Assembly (NCBI RefSeq): GCF_003351345.1
Contig: NZ_QQTO01000037.1
Location: forward strand, 433,501 to 497,500
Source: Allobosea caraganae
Lineage (GTDB): Bacteria > Pseudomonadota > Alphaproteobacteria > Rhizobiales > Beijerinckiaceae
Direction of reading: 5' to 3'
DNA length: 64,000 bases
The notes under the pieces: generated by a model
The model's input: only the letters and a program-made list of their open reading frames with translations
Databases searched by the model: none
What the model was told of the DNA's origin: nothing
Made by a program: the position numbers and the translations under genes
Shown here: positions 16,402 to 24,800 of the stretch, in pieces
How the letters are laid out: every line of letters begins with the position of its first letter
Position numbering within the stretch: position 1 is the stretch's first letter

Positions 16402-16429
16402 TGACAGGCCCGAACTGGCGATCTAGCCT
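16401..16429 (+). promoter_or_regulatory. Promoter of the tripartite transporter operon
   Basis: A consensus -35 box TTGACA at 16401-16406 is followed after 17 bases by a weaker -10 box TAGCCT at 16424-16429. It shares one base with operator O4. The first gene starts near 16480. Confidence 0.6.
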
Positions 16430-16479
16430 CCGCGGCGATCCTGAAGAAAAGCTCCCGGTTGTCGAGAAGGGCAATGGAG

Positions 16480-17466
16480 ATGAGAAGCGACCGTCGTAGC
16501 CTGCTCATCTATGCCTGCCAGATCGGCCTTCTGGCCGGGCTGCCCGGCCGGGCCCAGGCCGCCTCATGGCCGGCGAAGCCGGTCACCATCGTAGTGCCAT
16601 ACGGCGCCGGCGGCGGAGCCGACATTCTCGGGCGCATCCTGGCCGAAGAGCTGAGCATCGACCTCAAGGAGCGCTTCCTGGTCGAGAACAAGGCTGGAAT
16701 GTCGGGCTCGCTCGGCGTCGGCTACGCTGCCAAGTCCGCGCCCGATGGCTACACCTTCGTGCTCTGCACCGTCGGCGCGCAGATCACCAATCCGTTCCTG
16801 TACAAGAAGCTGCCCTATGACCCGATGGCGGACCTGGTGCCGGTCGTCCACCTGACCACCCCGCCGAACATCCTCGTGGCGCATGCGTCGCTGGGCGTGA
16901 GCACGGTCAAAGAGCTGATCGCGCTCGGCAAGACCCGCGCCGAGCCGCTGCTTTTCGCGACGACCGGGACGGGCTCATCGAGCAACCTCTCGGCCGAGCT
17001 GTTCAAATCCATGGCCGGGATCAAGATCACGCCGGTCGCTTATCAGAGCTCGGCGCAGGCCGCACTCGACCTGACCACGGGGCGCGTGCACGCCACGATC
17101 GACTCGCTGACCTCGATGATCAACTACACCGAGGCCGGCGGCCAGCTGAAGCTCCTGGCCGTGGCGACCCGCGACCGCCTGGCCAACTATGAAAAAGTGC
17201 CGACGATTGGCGAGACCTTGCCGGGCTTCGATGCCTCGCCGCTGCTCTACATCTCCGCGCCGACCGGCACGCCGCCGGACATCGTCGCCACTCTGAACAC
17301 GGCGATCAACAAGATCATCAGCCGGCCCGCCATCGCGGCAAAGTTGCTGGGCCTCGGCTACCCCGTAGGCGGCGGAACGGCACAGGATCTCGCCGCGATC
17401 ATCGAAGAAGAGCGCAAGAAATGGCGCGCCGTGATCGTGAGCGCCGGGCTCATGGCCACGGAATGA
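16480..17466 (+). CDS. Bug-family tripartite tricarboxylate transporter substrate-binding receptor
   Basis: The 328-residue TctC/Bug receptor has a signal peptide ending near GRAQAASWPAK and then the family core WPAKPVTIVVPYGAGGGADI and VENKAGMSGSLGVGYAAKS. Start 16480 is chosen because AGAAGG lies 9 bases upstream; ATG 16474 and TTG 16459 are alternatives in the same frame. It is the first gene behind operator O4. A second receptor follows 184 bases after its stop, so this operon feeds two Bug proteins into one TctAB permease pair. Confidence 0.9.
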   Translation: MRSDRRSLLIYACQIGLLAGLPGRAQAASWPAKPVTIVVPYGAGGGADILGRILAEELSIDLKERFLVENKAGMSGSLGVGYAAKSAPDGYTFVLCTVGAQITNPFLYKKLPYDPMADLVPVVHLTTPPNILVAHASLGVSTVKELIALGKTRAEPLLFATTGTGSSSNLSAELFKSMAGIKITPVAYQSSAQAALDLTTGRVHATIDSLTSMINYTEAGGQLKLLAVATRDRLANYEKVPTIGETLPGFDASPLLYISAPTGTPPDIVATLNTAINKIISRPAIAAKLLGLGYPVGGGTAQDLAAIIEEERKKWRAVIVSAGLMATE

Positions 17467-17650
17467 CGTTTGAGCCCATCGCCTTGAATTAGCTCTTGAA
17501 GGCTTCCCCCACGCAGGAAAGCGCGGGTCGGCTTCGCAGACCATGCCTTGGATCGGATTGGGTGCTCCATCCGCATCCACAAAACGGCGGCACGGGCATA
17601 CTGGGCGCAGACCCGGATCCGAATGCCAAGCTCAAGAACCGGGGGAAACG

Positions 17651-18595
17651 ATGAAGAGATTTTGGACCGTGACCTGCGCGCTCGCCTTCGCGCTGGCCCT
17701 GTCTCCCGCGCAGGCCTGGGAGCCCAAGAAGCCCATCCGGGTCATCATCGGCTACGGGGCCGGCGGGAGCACCGACGCCATCGGGCGCCTGATGCTCAAG
17801 AAGATCGAGGAGCAGAAGGGCTGGAAGTTCATCGTCGAGAACAAGTCGGGCGCCCAGGGCGCGCTGGCCGCGATCGAGGTCAAGAACGCGCCGGCAGACG
17901 GCTCCGTCCTCGGGCTGCTGTCGACCGGGAATTTCGCGCTTGATCCGTTCCTGACGAAATCAAGCCAGTACATGCCTGAGGATCTCGACTATGTCGGCAC
18001 GATCGGGAAGATCGAATACGCGCTGATCGCGGCCAAGGACGCGCCCTACAACAACCTCGCCGAGCTCGCCGCCCATACCAAGAAGAACGGCCCGATCAGC
18101 TTTTCCAGCACCGGCAAGATCCTCGATCTCGCCATGGAGCGCGTCTCGGACAAGCTAGGGATCGCCTTCGTCTCGGCGCCGACATCGGGCTCGGCCCAGT
18201 CGCTCCAGCTCGTGCTCGGCGGCCACGCCAACGTCACGATCTCCGGCGGGGTGCACGTGCCCTATGTCCAGTCGGGCAAGCTGAAGGTGATCGCGGTCAT
18301 GACCGGCGCCCGCGCCGACTATGCCCCGGAGGTCGGAACCTCGCTCGAACAGGGCGGCGGCTTCTCCATCGAGAACTATTTCCTCCTGGTGGCGCCGAAG
18401 AACCTGCCCGCTGATGCCAGGAAGGCGATCGCGGACGCGATCGACGATGCCGTGAAATCGCCGGAGATCGGCGACTACGCCGCCAAGACCTTCAACACCC
18501 GGGTGAACCTCGGCGCGAAGGGCTCGACCGACGACGTCATGGCCCAGTCGCGCGCCTGGCGCGAATGGCTGCCCAACTCGAAGCTCGCAAAGTAG
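17651..18595 (+). CDS. tctC: Tripartite tricarboxylate transporter substrate-binding receptor TctC
   Basis: A 314-residue periplasmic Bug receptor with a clear signal peptide (MKRFWTVTCALAFALALSPA, cleaved near AQAWE) and the mature-start motif KKPIRVIIGYGAGGSTDAIG. GGGGGAAACG precedes the ATG at 17651; an upstream extension in the same frame lacks a ribosome site. It lies directly before TctB and TctA and is the likely dedicated receptor of that permease. The last codons and stop run into a short tandem repeat (18587-18652). Substrates of this family are often di- or tricarboxylates or aromatic acids. Confidence 0.92.
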   Translation: MKRFWTVTCALAFALALSPAQAWEPKKPIRVIIGYGAGGSTDAIGRLMLKKIEEQKGWKFIVENKSGAQGALAAIEVKNAPADGSVLGLLSTGNFALDPFLTKSSQYMPEDLDYVGTIGKIEYALIAAKDAPYNNLAELAAHTKKNGPISFSSTGKILDLAMERVSDKLGIAFVSAPTSGSAQSLQLVLGGHANVTISGGVHVPYVQSGKLKVIAVMTGARADYAPEVGTSLEQGGGFSIENYFLLVAPKNLPADARKAIADAIDDAVKSPEIGDYAAKTFNTRVNLGAKGSTDDVMAQSRAWREWLPNSKLAK

Positions 18596-18652
18596 CGGGA
18601 CAGGCAAGTAGCGGGAGCAGGCAAGTAGCGGCGCGAGCAAGTCGCGGCGCAG
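18587..18652 (+). repeat. Four imperfect 16-17-bp tandem repeats at the tctC 3' end
   Basis: Units GCAAAGTAGCGGGACAG, GCAAGTAGCGGGAGCAG, GCAAGTAGCGGCGCGA and GCAAGTCGCGGCGCAG follow each other without gaps. The first unit contains the tctC stop codon TAG, and the next two keep an AAGTAG. The array probably arose by slippage duplication. Confidence 0.75.
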
Positions 18653-18700
18653 GCCTGCGAAATGTCCGGGCGACGCCCTGCCCTCAAAACGGGGACCATC

Positions 18701-19153
18701 ATGCGCACGACCGGACGGCAGCTTAAGGCCGGTGGCATCTTCGTCGCCATCGGCGCCTTCTTCCTCGCGACCGCCCTTCTCACGCTCGACATCGGCTCGA
18801 CGCTCCGCATGGGGGCGGGCTTCATGCCCGTCCTGCTCTCCTGCCTGCTGATCGCGCTCGGCATCGGCGTCGTCCTTGAGCGAGCCGGCGAGGACGAGGT
18901 CGAAGCCCGGCCGATCCCCTGGCGCGGGCTCGCGTTCATCACGCTCGCGCCGCTCCTGTTCGCATTGACCGTGAAGGGCCTTGGCCTGGCACCGGCGCTA
19001 CTCGGGCTCATCGCGACCTCGTCGCTGGCCAGCCGCATGATGAGCCTCACCCAGGTCCTGATCGTCACCGCGGTCCTGCTCGCCATCTCGCTGCTGGTGT
19101 TCAGCTACGTGCTGGGCCTGCCCTACCCTCTCTTCGCGCTGTCCGCAGGCTGA
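18701..19153 (+). CDS. tctB: Tripartite tricarboxylate transporter small permease TctB
   Basis: The 150-residue TctB-family protein has four predicted transmembrane helices (GGIFVAIGAFFLATALLTL, FMPVLLSCLLIALGIGVVL, FITLAPLLFALTVKGLGLA and a final hydrophobic region). The MGAGFMPVLLS segment matches the conserved GPGxFP region after helix one. Start 18701 has GGGGACC upstream; ATG 18662 lacks a ribosome site. It is followed by TctA after 2 bases, the standard TctB-TctA order. It forms the membrane complex with TctA. Confidence 0.9.
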   Translation: MRTTGRQLKAGGIFVAIGAFFLATALLTLDIGSTLRMGAGFMPVLLSCLLIALGIGVVLERAGEDEVEARPIPWRGLAFITLAPLLFALTVKGLGLAPALLGLIATSSLASRMMSLTQVLIVTAVLLAISLLVFSYVLGLPYPLFALSAG

Positions 19154-19155
19154 CG

Positions 19156-20655
19156 ATGGACGTCTTCTCCAACCTCATGCTCGGCCTGGCGACCGCCGCG
19201 ACGCTCGAGAACCTGAGCTATTGCCTCATCGGCACGGTGCTGGGCACCGCTGTCGGCGTCCTGCCCGGCCTCGGCCCGTCGACGACCATCGCGCTGCTGC
19301 TGCCGTTCACCTTCGCGCTCGGGCCGACGCCGTCCCTGATCATGCTCGCCGGCATCTACTACGGCGCGCAATATGGCGGCTCGACCACGGCGATCCTGCT
19401 CAACCTGCCGGGCGAGCCCTCCTCCGCCGTCACAGCGCTCGACGGCTACCAGATGGCGAAGCAGGGGCGCGCCGGGCATGCGCTCGCGGTCGCGGCGCTC
19501 GGCTCCTTCTTCGCCGGCACGGTCGCGACCTTCGTCATCGTCCTGTTCGCGCCCGTCATGACCTCGCTGGCGCTCGAATTCGGGCCTGCCGAGTATTTCT
19601 CGCTGATCGTGCTCGGGCTGATCTTCTCGGTGGCACTGGCCCATGGCTCGGTGGTGCGCGCGCTGGCGATGGTCGTGCTCGGCCTCGTGCTGTCGCTGGT
19701 CGGCAACGACGTCACCTCCGGGGAGGCGCGCTTCACCTTTGGCCGCCTCGAACTGGCTGAGGGGATCAACTTCGTCACCTTGTCGGTCGGCTTCTTCGGC
19801 GTCGCCGAGATCCTGCGCAACCTGGAGACGGAAGGGGCCGAGGGCACGGCCACCAAGATCATCGGGCGCCTGCTGCCGTCATGGCCGGACCTGCGCCGCT
19901 GCGTCGGCCCCGTGCTGAGGGGAACGGCGCTGGGCTCGGTCCTCGGCATCCTCCCGGGCGGAGGCGCGCTGCTATCCTCCTTCGCCTCCTATTCGCTGGA
20001 GAAGAAGCTGTCGAAGACGCCCGGTGAGTTCGGCAAGGGCGCAATCGAGGGCGTCGCCGGGCCGGAGGCCGCCAACAATGCCGGCGCGCAGACCTCCTTC
20101 ATCCCGATGCTCACGCTCGGCCTGCCGGCGAATGCCGTCATGGCGATGATGGTCGGCGCCATGGTGATCCAGGGGATCGTCCCCGGCCCCAACGTGGCGA
20201 CCGAGCAGCCGGCCCTGTTCTGGGGGCTGATCGTCTCGATGTGGATCGGCAACCTCATGCTGCTCGTGCTCAACCTGCCGCTGGTCGGGCTCTGGGCCCG
20301 GATGATGACCATCCCCTACACCTGGCTGTTTCCCGCGATCCTGACCTTCTCGGCGATCGGCATCTACTCGCTGAACGGCAACGTCTTCGACCTCTACGCC
20401 CTCTGCCTGTCGGGCGTGCTCGGCTACGTGCTGCTGCGGCTCGGCTGCGAACCTGCCCCGTTCCTGCTCGGCTTCGTTCTCGGGCCGATGCTGGAGGAGC
20501 ACATGCGCCGCGCGCTGCTCCTGTCCTTCGGCCACCCATCCGTCTTCGTGACCAGGCCGATCAGCGCCGGCCTGCTGATTCTGGCGCTGCTGGCCTTGCT
20601 GGCCGTGGCCCTGCCGGCCATCGCCAGGAAGCGCAGCAAGGTCTTCGCCGAGTGA
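19156..20655 (+). CDS. tctA: Tripartite tricarboxylate transporter large permease TctA
   Basis: A 499-residue integral membrane protein of normal TctA length with about twelve helices. The family motifs GVLPGLGPSTTIALLLPFTF and NLPGEPSSAVTALDGYQMAK lie in the first half, and their repeat-like counterpart GILPGGGALLSSFASY in the second. It drives uptake of the ligand brought by the Bug receptors, using an ion gradient. It is followed 31 bases later by the enolase-superfamily gene. Confidence 0.95.
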   Translation: MDVFSNLMLGLATAATLENLSYCLIGTVLGTAVGVLPGLGPSTTIALLLPFTFALGPTPSLIMLAGIYYGAQYGGSTTAILLNLPGEPSSAVTALDGYQMAKQGRAGHALAVAALGSFFAGTVATFVIVLFAPVMTSLALEFGPAEYFSLIVLGLIFSVALAHGSVVRALAMVVLGLVLSLVGNDVTSGEARFTFGRLELAEGINFVTLSVGFFGVAEILRNLETEGAEGTATKIIGRLLPSWPDLRRCVGPVLRGTALGSVLGILPGGGALLSSFASYSLEKKLSKTPGEFGKGAIEGVAGPEAANNAGAQTSFIPMLTLGLPANAVMAMMVGAMVIQGIVPGPNVATEQPALFWGLIVSMWIGNLMLLVLNLPLVGLWARMMTIPYTWLFPAILTFSAIGIYSLNGNVFDLYALCLSGVLGYVLLRLGCEPAPFLLGFVLGPMLEEHMRRALLLSFGHPSVFVTRPISAGLLILALLALLAVALPAIARKRSKVFAE

Positions 20656-20686
20656 GCCAGAGGCGCGCCATCGAGACGGGGCTTCC

Positions 20687-21778
20687 ATGAAGATCGCGAG
20701 CGTGAGCAGCGCCATCCTGACGCCGAGCGTCTCCGTCGCGGGCTGGGCCCTGGTCACGGGCCGGATCGCCCAACTCCCGTGCGTTCTCGTCAAGGTGGAG
20801 ACGGATGACGGCCATTCCGGGATCGGGATCGTCGGCGCGCTTCAGCCCTTCGATGCGCCCGCCGGTGCCATCCGCGAATGCATTGCCTATCTCGGATCAG
20901 CCCTCATCGGGAAGCCGCTGCGCATCGACGCGCTCATGGCGGAGATGGCGCGCCTTCTGTTCGGCTTCGCCGACATCCGCGCGGCGTTCGAGGCCGCCTT
21001 CCTCGAGATCGTGGCGGCAAGCCGCTCGACCGGCATCGCCGATATCCTGGGCGGAATCCGCCACCACCGCCTGCCGGTGTCGCGGATGGTGTCGCTGCAA
21101 TCCCCGGAGCTGATGACGGACGCGGCCGCCAAGCTCGCCGCCGACGGCTACAAGGTGATAAAGTTCAAGCTCGGCGGCGACGTCGATCTCGACGTCGCCC
21201 GTGCCCGCGCGGTACGTTCGGCGGTTGGCCCCGCCATGCGCCTGACCGCCGATGCCAATGGCCGCTACGACGCGAAAACGGCGATCCGCGCCATCGAGCG
21301 CATCGACGAGTTCAACCTCGACATCATCGAGCAACCGGTGCCGCGCGACGACCTCGACGGCTTGAGAATGGTCACCCATGCCGTCCGCCCGCAGGTCGAG
21401 GCCGACGAGAGCGCAGGCTCGCCGGCGGAGATCGCCCGTCTCGGGCGCGACCGGGTCGTGGATTCGGTGGTCCTTCGCTTGCCGCGCCTCGGTGGCGTCA
21501 GGCCGATATTGGAGTCGGTCGCCATCTGCCGCAGCTTCGGCCTGCGCTACCGCTTCGGAGTCTGCTTCCTTCCCGGCCATTTCCAGGCCTTTGCGGCGCA
21601 GGTCGCGTCGGTCCTGCCCGAGATCCCGCTCGCCCACGAACTGGCCGAGCACACGCTGCTCGATGGCGATCCGTTCCTCGCTCCCGAGATCCGGGACGGC
21701 TATCTGCACGTTCCGGACGCCTTTGGAGCCCGGTTGAAGCCCGGCGAGACGATCAGCTGGACGCCCGCCGCACCATGA
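20687..21778 (+). CDS. Enolase-superfamily protein (muconate cycloisomerase/mandelate racemase type)
   Basis: A 363-residue enolase-superfamily enzyme of the muconate-lactonizing subgroup. Residues visible: the KxK motif VIKFKLG (K159, K161), metal ligands D189 (TADAN), E215 (IIEQP) and the EADES segment (D240/E241). The strand that normally carries the second catalytic Lys reads VVLRLPRLGGV, so Arg264 replaces it. K161 may therefore act alone, as in one-base syn-eliminations or epimerisations of the superfamily. It closes the TctCBA operon and a strong terminator follows. The substrate is likely a carboxylate imported by this operon; the reaction is not predictable. Confidence 0.85.
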   Translation: MKIASVSSAILTPSVSVAGWALVTGRIAQLPCVLVKVETDDGHSGIGIVGALQPFDAPAGAIRECIAYLGSALIGKPLRIDALMAEMARLLFGFADIRAAFEAAFLEIVAASRSTGIADILGGIRHHRLPVSRMVSLQSPELMTDAAAKLAADGYKVIKFKLGGDVDLDVARARAVRSAVGPAMRLTADANGRYDAKTAIRAIERIDEFNLDIIEQPVPRDDLDGLRMVTHAVRPQVEADESAGSPAEIARLGRDRVVDSVVLRLPRLGGVRPILESVAICRSFGLRYRFGVCFLPGHFQAFAAQVASVLPEIPLAHELAEHTLLDGDPFLAPEIRDGYLHVPDAFGARLKPGETISWTPAAP

Positions 21779-21817
21779 CGGTGCAAGGGATCGATGGCAC
21801 CTCTTTGAGATAGGAAA

Positions 21818-21841
21818 AAGGGCGCCCGATGGGGCGCCCTT
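21818..21841. terminator. Bidirectional rho-independent terminator
   Basis: AAGGGCGCCC (21818-21827) pairs perfectly with GGGCGCCCTT (21832-21841) around the loop GATG. A short A-run precedes it and T-rich sequence follows. It serves both the enolase-superfamily gene and the convergent RTX gene. Confidence 0.88.
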
Positions 21842-21861
21842 CCCTTGCAACGCGCTTCGTC

Positions 21862-24800
21862 TCAGACGAAGCGGAGATCGTCGGCCTGCAGGCTGGCGAG
21901 CTGGACGTTCTTGAGCGTCAGCGCCGTGTCGGCATCGATGGTGAAGACGATGTCGGAACCGACCTGGTCCGCAGCATCCATCGCGGCATCGAGGTCGGCG
22001 AACAGGGCGACCGAGAACTCCAGCACGTCCGAGCTCGAGCCCGTCGTCTTGAAGTCCGCGATCATGTCCTGGCCGAAACCCGCCGCGAAGACGAAGGCGT
22101 CGTGACCGGAGCCGCCGGTGAGGCCATCGCTGCCGGCGCCACCCTCGATCCGGTCGTCACCCGAACCGCCATCGACCTCGTCATTGCCGGCGCCGGCCAG
22201 GACGATGTCGTTGCCGGAGCCCGCGTCGATGGCGTCATTGCCCTCGCCGGCCTCGATCAGGTCGTTGCCGGAGCCCGCCTTGATCGTGTCGTTGCCGAGG
22301 CCGCCATTGACGGCGTCGTCGCCGGAGCCGCCGTCCAGCCCGTCATCGCCTGCGCCGCCCCAGAGTGCGTCGTCGCCAGCCCCGCCCTTCAGCGCGTCGT
22401 TGCCGGCGCCGCCGTCGAAGGCATCGTCGCCATTGCCGCCGCTGACGCTGTCATGGCCCGCGCCGAAGAGCAGCTTCTCGACATTGCTGAAGCTCTCGGT
22501 GCCGATGCCGGCGCCCGAGACCAGGCCGCGAATGAAGTCGACCGAGACCGGCCCCGTCGCCGCCGAGAGATCGAGCGTGTCGAAGCCCGCGCCGCCGTCG
22601 ATGACGTCGTCGCCGGCGCCGGCGAGGATGAGGTCGTCGCCCGCGCCGCCTTTCAGCGTGTCGTTGCCCGCGCCGCCATCGAGCCGGTTGGCCAGATCGT
22701 CGCCGGTGACGAGGTCGCTGCCCGCGCCGCCGATGACGGTCTCGATGTTATCGAGCGTGTCGGCACCGATATCGTCGCCTTCGGCCTCGCCGGAGGCGAG
22801 ATCGACCACGATGCCGGCGGTGTCGCTGGAGTAATCGGCCGTGTCGTTGCCGTCGCCGCCGTCGAGGGCGTCGTCGTTCGCGCCGCCGATGAGGATGTCG
22901 TCGCCCGCTCCACCGATGAGCGCGTCGTCGCCGACCCCGCCCTTCAGCACGTCGTCGCCGTCTTCGCCGGCGAGCGTGTCGTCGCCCTCGCCGCCATCGA
23001 CGCTGTCGTTGCCGGCGCCGGCGGAGACCGCGTCGTCGCCGAGACCGGCCAGGATCTCGTCCGCGCCCACTGTCCCGGTGAGCACGTCGTCGCCATCAGT
23101 GCCGACCGGCCCCTGATCCTCAACTGCGAAGTTCCAGGCCGCCGGGTCCGTGATCCCCGCGAAGGCGTTGCCGTGCGGCTCCGGCGTGGTGCCCTTGACG
23201 AGGATGTTGTCGAGCGCCCACCACCAGTTATTGCCGGACTGCATCATGTCGAAGGCGATGTTCGCCTTGGTGGCGCCCTGCGGAATGTCGATCGTGAGCG
23301 TCACCGTCTCGTTGGTCGCCGGCCCCTTGTAGAACGGGCTGCCCGAGGTCGAATTCCAGTGCAGGAGCTCCGCGGTCGCGCCATTGTCGAAGGTCACGAC
23401 GAGGCGCACCTCCTGCGGGGCTTCCGGCAGCCACGAGCTGTCGAAGCTCAGGGTCGCCTTGTTGTCCTGAAGCCCGGCGACGCCGAAATCCGACGTGCGG
23501 AGCAAGGTCTTGTACAGGTTGGGGCCGATCCCGCGGCCGTCATCATATTCGTCGCCATCCGCCACCGCGACGACGCCGTGGCCCTTGGTGAACTCGCTGC
23601 GGCCCTGGTCGCCCGCCGTCGCCGTCCAGGCCTCCTTGTCGTGGAAGGTCCAGCCGAAGAACTCCTGCGGCCCGCCGGCCGGCGTGCCGTTGACATGCGT
23701 CCAGCCCTCGGGAAGCGTCGCGGTCCAGTCGGTCGGATCGGCGTCCACGGTCTCGGTCGGGCTGCTATAGGAGTGCAGCAGCGGGGTGAGCTCCTCGAAG
23801 TTCTCGCTGAACAGCGTCTTCTCGGTGGTCAGGGCGAGGTCCTCGAAAGCCCCGGCAGTGACCGTCACATAATAGTCGCCCTGGGCGAGGTTCGCGCCCG
23901 GCTGGACCGTGACGGTTTTGCCGTCGATCGAAACCGCATCCGACGCCACGTCGATCGTCTCGACGATGCTGCCATCGGCGCGGTGCAGGACGATCGCGCC
24001 CGCGCCCTTGCGCACCGCTTCGTCGAAGGTGACGACGAGGGGCGCGCCAGGCGCGACGGTCCCGGCATCGTCGGCGGGCGCAAGCCCGGCGACTTCCGGC
24101 GCGTCCTTGTCTGCCTCGGTCGTGAAGTTCCAGGCCGCCGCGTCGTCGATGCCCGCGAAGGCATTGCCTTGCGCGCTATCGAAGTCGACGAAGGCGCCGG
24201 CAGCGATGCTGACATAATAGCCCGCGCTGTAGGCCAGTTCAGCGCCCGGATGCACCGTCACGACGGCGCCCGCGATGCTCACCCGCTCGGAGCCAACGTC
24301 GATCGTCTCGGCGACGCTGCCATCGGCGCGGTGAATGACGATGGAGCCTTCCCCGGCGCGCACCGCCTCGTCGAAGGTGATGACGAGCGGAGCGTCGGGC
24401 GCGACATTCCCGGCATCGTCGGCAGGCGTGACGCTGACGATCTGCGGCAGCGGCGTGTCCGACGAGGTCGTGAAGTTCCAGGTGGTCGCGTCGTCGATGC
24501 CGGCGAAGGCATTGCCGTCGCTCCCGCTCGGACGCAGGGCGTCGACCGCGATGTTGTCGATCGCCCACCACCAGTTATTGCCGGCATTCACCATGTCGAA
24601 GCCGATGGTCGCCGTGGTCGCGCCTTCCGGAATATTGATCGTGAGGGTGACCGTCTCGTTCGTCGCGTCGGCCTTGAAGACGCCGCCGGCGCCGGCCCTG
24701 CCCGAGTTCCAGTGCATGAGCTCGACCGTCTGACCGTTGTCGAAGGTCACGACCACGCGCGCTTCCTGATAGGTCTCCTGCCGCCAGGAGCTGTCGAAGG

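Noticed and set aside
22000..23110. Dense short DNA repeats, considered as a CRISPR or satellite array
   Set aside because: The periodicity is that of RTX nonapeptide codons in a continuous reading frame, with no constant repeats or unique spacers.
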